In this document: in pieces, positions 31,599 to 35,385 of the stretch
How positions within the stretch are numbered: the first letter of the stretch is position 1
Layout: each line of letters begins with the position of its first letter
Source of the DNA: Treponema zioleckii
GTDB taxonomy: Bacteria; Spirochaetota; Spirochaetia; Treponematales; Treponemataceae
DNA: 35,385 bases
NCBI RefSeq assembly: GCF_014737315.1
Contig: NZ_JPUF01000041.1
Span: 1-35,385 of the forward strand
Reading direction: 5' to 3'
The notes under the pieces: model-generated
What the model was told of the DNA's origin: nothing
The model's database searches: none
The model's input: only the letters and a program-made list of their open reading frames with translations
Program-made: the position numbers and the translations under genes

Positions 31599-32210
31599 TT
31601 AGTTTTTTACGATGATTATTGGTTTTCCAGTTTTTTTGTATTCTTGCAGGAGATTTTTTTGGGCGGAAAACCTTGCCATAAGTTGATTTAAAGGCATACC
31701 GTCCCGTTTTTTTGCACGGAAAAGACGCTTGAAACAAGGTGCGCTTACGAAAATAATTTTGGAGCAAAGTGCCATAAGTTCTGGGGTTTTGTGAAGGACA
31801 GTTGCATTGAGGATAACAGTTTTTCCTTCATTTTCTTCTATAAATTTTTTCGTCAATTCGATGATTTTTGGGTAGACGATTTCTTCTTGCTTTTTGAGCA
31901 GACTCGGCTCCGAAAAAATCAGTTTTCCGAGGGCACGGCGGTTTAGGCTTCCGTCTGGGGTTTGCAGGTTTATTCCTGACTCCTCCGCGTCTTTTTGGAA
32001 TTCGTCAAGAATTTGTTGAGTGCTTTCTTGGATTGCGATGTGCGCCGTTTTGTCGAGATCGGTTGAGACCGCACCGAGTTTTTCGAGCATGGCGCAGACG
32101 TAATTTTTGCCCGCCGCCATTTGCCCCGTCAGGCAGATGACAGGGCTGTTTATGAGCGGTCGGATTTTTTTGAGAAAGTCTTTTTTGTTCGCGTTGAATT
32201 TTTCTATCAT
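31599..32210 (-). CDS. coaE: Dephospho-CoA kinase
   Basis: Final step of coenzyme A synthesis: ATP-dependent phosphorylation of dephospho-CoA. 203 aa. P-loop CLTGQMAAGKNYV (residues 26-38) has Asn where GK[ST] is usual. Other signs are the LGAVSTDLDKTAH segment (family: D.D...H), GSLNRRALGKLIF, VILNATVLHKTPELM and RFSAQK. The last residue change is seen directly; whether it alters ATP binding is unknown, and it may be a lineage feature. No clear ribosome-binding site; the ATG at 32210 begins a ~20-residue extension before the P-loop strand. Downstream of polA, separated by an 81-nt gap with a hairpin. Confidence 0.85.
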   Translation of the reverse strand: MIEKFNANKKDFLKKIRPLINSPVICLTGQMAAGKNYVCAMLEKLGAVSTDLDKTAHIAIQESTQQILDEFQKDAEESGINLQTPDGSLNRRALGKLIFSEPSLLKKQEEIVYPKIIELTKKFIEENEGKTVILNATVLHKTPELMALCSKIIFVSAPCFKRLFRAKKRDGMPLNQLMARFSAQKNLLQEYKKTGKPIIIVKN

Positions 32211-32229
32211 TTTTCTTTTGTATTCCCAA

Positions 32230-32265
32230 CCGAAAAGACAACGACAATTAATGTTGGCTTTTCGG
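32230..32265 (-). terminator. Hairpin between polA and coaE
   Basis: CCGAAAAG and CTTTTCGG arms extended by an inner CAAC/GTTG give a ~12-bp stem with one mismatch, 27 nt beyond the polA stop and ~20 nt before the coaE start. It lacks a T run, so it may be an RNA processing or stability stem rather than a terminator. Confidence 0.5.
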
Positions 32266-32291
32266 AGTGACAGTTATTTAGCAATTTTCAA

Positions 32292-35177
32292 TTAATGGAA
32301 CTCGCCCCAGTTTTTTCCGTGCTCAATGCTGACTCTTAGCGGAACATTGAGTTTTACGGCGTTTTCCATTTTGTCTTTTACGAGAGCGATTGTTTTTTCG
32401 ATTTCGCCAGGTTCGTCCTTGCATTCAAGAATAAGCTCGTCGTGGACCTGCAAGAGCAGCCTTGCGCTGAGCGAAGATTTTTCGAGGGCATCTGAAACGT
32501 CAATCATCGCCTGCTTTACGATGTCGGCCGCACTTCCTTGGATCGGAGAATTTTTTGCGATTCGGATCGCTGCTTCTTTAATGAGTTTGTTCGCGCTGTT
32601 TATTCCGCTGATTGCCCGCTTGCGGCCTTTTATGGTCGTGATGAATCCTGTTTCTTCGGCTTTGCGGATATTTTCCTCAAAGAAATTCTGAACTCCGCTG
32701 TAAATTGCAAAGTAGTTGTCGATGAATTCTTTTGCCTGCGTGCGGGTTGTGCCGATTTCGTTCGCGAGTCGGAATGCGCTCATTCCGTACATGAGACCGA
32801 AGTTCAGCGTTTTTGCGTTGCGGCGCATTTCTGCCGTAACTTGTTCCATTGGAACTCCGTAAATGAGCGAGGCGGTTGATTTATGAACGTCGGTGCCCGA
32901 ATTGAACGCGTCGCAGAGATTTTTGTCGCCGCTTAAATGAGCGAGAACCACAAGCTCAATCTGCGCGTAGTCTGCTGAGATTAAAACCGTTCCCGGTGCC
33001 GCGGTAAACGCGCTTCGGATTTTTCTTCCGGCTTCGTCGCGAACAGGAATGTTCTGCAAGTTCGGGTCTTTGCTCGAAAGTCTGCCTGTGGCGGTTCCCG
33101 TCTGCATGAACGTGGTGTGAATCCTTGAATTTTCGTCAATCATTTCCGGGAGCGTCTCCACGTAAGTTGAGAGAAGCTTTGCGTTTGAGCGGTAATCCAG
33201 AATCATTTTTGGAACCGGGTCGTAGGCCGCGAGCGTCTCAAGAACTTCTTCGTTCGTCGAATAGCCGGTCTTTGTTTTTTTTGTGCCTTTTAGGCCGCGT
33301 TCATTGAACAAAACGTCCGCAAGCTGTTTTGGCGAAGCTATGTTGAATTCGTGACCGACGGTTTCGTAAATGTCTTTTTCGATGGACTTTATTTTGCCCG
33401 AAAGTTCCACGGCGTAAGTTTTTAGGCAGTCCGGCGAAATATGAATCCCGTTCAGTTCCATTTGGGCGAGAATCGGCAATACTTTCATCTCCATGTTATT
33501 GAAGATTTCGTAAAGATTTTGCTCTTTTAGAACTGGCTCAAAATAATTCCAGAGCTGGAGTGTAAAGTCCGCGTCCTCCGCACCGTAATTAGAAGCGATT
33601 TGAATCGGAACGTCGGCGAAAGTGCCGTTTTTTGGAACGATTTCGGCAAATTCCGTGCCTTTTAGGTGCAGTTTTGTTTCGGCGAGATATTCGAGCGAGT
33701 AGGCGGATTTTCCCGTGCGGTCAGGCTCGGTTAGCCACGCTGCAATCATCGTGTCGGCAATGTTCAGATTTTTTGATGAAGGAATTTTGATTTCGTCAGA
33801 ATTAAAATCCTCGTCCAAATCGTCAAAAAGGCTTGGCTGCAAATTTGCGCTTTTTTGTTCACCTTGTTTTTTATTCAATTTTAGCCCGTTGGAGGCAAGT
33901 ACCTGCAAATCAAATTTTGCATTGTGCATGATGATTTTTGCGTCAGATTCAAAAAGACGTGCAAGCTGTTTTAGTGCATCGTTCTTCGGAACTGTAGGGC
34001 CGTTCAAAAGCGGGTCCGTGACGATGACGGGAATGTAGGCTCCCTTGCCCGGCTCAAAAGAGAGCGAGAATCCGATTAAATTTGCTTCGCGGGTGTTGAG
34101 CGAGTCTGTTTCGGTGTCGAACGCCACGAGTTTTGCTTTTATCGCTTCGTCAACGTATTTGGAAAGTTCTTCGGCATTCGTAATTGCCTTGTAGTCGCCC
34201 TCGTTCGGCTTTGCCGGGGTAAGGTCGATTTCTTCTGACTGATTTTCAGTTTGGCTTTGAGTTTGAGGCTCGCTTTTGGATTCTGTGTTTTTGCTTGCGA
34301 GATTTGCAAAATTCTTTGCCACTGCAGGAAGCTCGAATTCAACGAGTTTTTTTGCCAGTTCCGTTGTGTGAAGTTCCTCGGTTTTGAATGCGTCAATGTC
34401 TGTGATGCAAGGAACTTCGCTGTTCAGCGTGATGAGTTTTTTTGAGAAAAAAGCATTGTCTTTGTCGTTGCGGATTTTTTCTCCGAGTGCGCCCTTAATT
34501 TCGGCTGCGTGTTCGTAGATTCCTTCGAGTGTGTCGTATTGGCTCAAAAGTTTTACAGCCGTTTTTTGACCGACGCCTTTTACGCCTGGAACGTTGTCGG
34601 CGGTGTCGCCCATGAGACTCAGAAGGTCTAGAAGTTTTTCTGGCGGAACGCCCCATTCCGCGCTAACGGCGGCTTCGTCCATTTCCTTCCAGATTGCGTC
34701 GCGGTCCGGCTTCATTATATGGATTTTTTCGGAAGTTAGCTGCATCAAGTCTTTGTCTGCGCTCAAAATGCACACGTTGTGATTTTCGCTGGCGGCTTTT
34801 TTTGCCACTGTTGCGATTACGTCGTCAGCCTCAAAGCCGTCGCATCGCACTACAGGAATTCCCAGCGTTGCGAGTAAGTCTTCAATCCACGGAAACTGCG
34901 CTTTTAGGTCGTCGGGAGTTTTTTGGCGTGTCGCTTTGTATTCGGCATACATTTCGTGCCTGAAAGTTGGCGTTTTTGAATCCATTGCGGCAAGCATATA
35001 TTTTGGATTGAACATTTTTAAAATAGAAGAAATATTTCTAAAAAATCCAAAAACCGCAGAAATGTTCTCTTTTTTTGAGTTTGTGAGCGGTCTTGAAATA
35101 AAAGCAAAATATTCGCGGTAAATGAGTCCGTAAGAATCAAGAATAAAAACTGTATCGTTATTTAAAAAATTAGACAT
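32292..35177 (-). CDS. polA: DNA polymerase I
   Basis: Fills gaps and removes primers in replication and repair. 961 aa with three domains: 5'-3' exonuclease (~8-290; ADDVIATVAKK, SADKDLMQL, GVKGVGQKTA), a 3'-5' proofreading exonuclease with intact DTETDSL (near residue 355) and later NAKFDL and YGAEDADF, and polymerase (~590 on; GRLSSKDPNLQNIP, SADYAQIELVVLAHLSGD, RRNAKTLNFGLMYGMSAFRLA, LLQVHDEL). So proofreading is predicted active. In motif A the arginine after QIEL in E. coli is Val here. A linker near 300-325 is Gln/Ser/Glu rich. No Shine-Dalgarno; TAAAAT (35184-35189) lies 6 nt before the ATG, though a TATAAT farther up is an alternative. Confidence 0.97.
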   Translation of the reverse strand: MSNFLNNDTVFILDSYGLIYREYFAFISRPLTNSKKENISAVFGFFRNISSILKMFNPKYMLAAMDSKTPTFRHEMYAEYKATRQKTPDDLKAQFPWIEDLLATLGIPVVRCDGFEADDVIATVAKKAASENHNVCILSADKDLMQLTSEKIHIMKPDRDAIWKEMDEAAVSAEWGVPPEKLLDLLSLMGDTADNVPGVKGVGQKTAVKLLSQYDTLEGIYEHAAEIKGALGEKIRNDKDNAFFSKKLITLNSEVPCITDIDAFKTEELHTTELAKKLVEFELPAVAKNFANLASKNTESKSEPQTQSQTENQSEEIDLTPAKPNEGDYKAITNAEELSKYVDEAIKAKLVAFDTETDSLNTREANLIGFSLSFEPGKGAYIPVIVTDPLLNGPTVPKNDALKQLARLFESDAKIIMHNAKFDLQVLASNGLKLNKKQGEQKSANLQPSLFDDLDEDFNSDEIKIPSSKNLNIADTMIAAWLTEPDRTGKSAYSLEYLAETKLHLKGTEFAEIVPKNGTFADVPIQIASNYGAEDADFTLQLWNYFEPVLKEQNLYEIFNNMEMKVLPILAQMELNGIHISPDCLKTYAVELSGKIKSIEKDIYETVGHEFNIASPKQLADVLFNERGLKGTKKTKTGYSTNEEVLETLAAYDPVPKMILDYRSNAKLLSTYVETLPEMIDENSRIHTTFMQTGTATGRLSSKDPNLQNIPVRDEAGRKIRSAFTAAPGTVLISADYAQIELVVLAHLSGDKNLCDAFNSGTDVHKSTASLIYGVPMEQVTAEMRRNAKTLNFGLMYGMSAFRLANEIGTTRTQAKEFIDNYFAIYSGVQNFFEENIRKAEETGFITTIKGRKRAISGINSANKLIKEAAIRIAKNSPIQGSAADIVKQAMIDVSDALEKSSLSARLLLQVHDELILECKDEPGEIEKTIALVKDKMENAVKLNVPLRVSIEHGKNWGEFH

Positions 35178-35330
35178 GAATCTATTTTACACTTAAAAAG
35201 ATGAAGTGGGAATTATACGAGGGAGGAAGAATGAGGAATAGAAAATGAAAATTGAAAATGGAACAAAAAAGCTTGTCATTCTGAACTCCTATGATATTTG
35301 TCAATACCATGAAGTTCCTGACTCCAATAA

Positions 35331-35385
35331 TTAACTAGCTAAACAGAGAGCTTCGTCTGCAAGTTTGTCCACTGCTGCAGAAGCT
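35331..35385 (-). CDS. Possible 3' end of a gene cut by the window edge
   Basis: On the minus strand, one frame reads 18 codons (ASAAVDKLADEALCLAS) and then TAA at 35331-35333, running off the right edge. It looks helical and could be the end of a coiled-coil protein, but it is too short to identify. The 154 bp between it and polA contain AT-rich simple sequence like that near 10500 and a GTCATTCTGAACT motif like the repeats near 19313. Confidence 0.35.
   Translation of the reverse strand, partial: ASAAVDKLADEALCLAS

Noticed and set aside
35190-35280. Minus-strand ORF of ~28 codons with AGGAG 7 nt before ATG
   Set aside because: Its sequence is simple Phe/Ser-rich DNA overlapping the AT-rich repeat and GTCATTCTGAACT motif, so it is unlikely to be coded.

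Overview
The window looks like chromosomal DNA from a host-associated Treponema or close relative (Spirochaetota). The evidence is the protein repertoire: an EF-G with the HIDSGKTT and [11 protein letters not shown] signatures, divergent outer-membrane beta-barrels with little outside similarity that I recognise, a stand-alone DbpA-type RNA-binding protein, FecR and CHASE2 proteins, and moderately AT-rich DNA. It is mostly housekeeping genes separated by unusually repeat-rich gaps. I see no transposase, phage gene, CRISPR array or antibiotic-resistance gene.

Layout. 1-757 is gene-free. It holds short direct repeats and a ~204-bp tandem repeat whose units each carry a copy of the terminator and 17-nt 3' end of the adjacent tRNA gene. 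Two minus-strand tRNAs (Gln-TTG, then Met-CAT) follow with a consensus promoter. 1006-6617 is a minus-strand operon read lolA > rodZ-like > rimO > pcrA/uvrD. 6963-8320 (plus) holds a PhnP-like metallo-beta-lactamase hydrolase and rpmB. uvrB (minus), a small exported protein (plus) and an acyl-ACP thioesterase (plus) come next. 12179-14050 (minus) is earP-efp, a protein rhamnosyltransferase beside its substrate EF-P. 14674-20281 holds a CHASE2 adenylate/guanylate cyclase (minus) diverging from a small periplasmic protein, an outer-membrane protein and a FecR-domain protein (plus). 20572-22169 (plus) encodes a lipoprotein and a YfcE-type phosphoesterase. From 22176 to the end everything is on the minus strand: glyoxalase-II-like hydrolase, DbpA-like RNA-binding protein, UPF0158-GNAT fusion, clpP, a P-loop ATPase, fusA, a beta-barrel protein, a SPOR protein, coaE, polA, and perhaps the last codons of one more gene.

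Themes. (1) Two initiation modes seem to coexist: many genes have a clear Shine-Dalgarno, while six have a sigma70-like -10 box only 6-7 nt before the ATG and no Shine-Dalgarno, so leaderless mRNAs are predicted. (2) A dispersed palindromic element occurs three times in both orientations, and its paired arms change together between copies. (3) Several genes start just after a convincing terminator, which suggests read-through coupling. (4) The translation genes (EF-P and its modifying enzyme, EF-G, L28, RimO) and the envelope genes (LolA, RodZ, SPOR, beta-barrels, FecR, CHASE2 cyclase) make up most of the content.
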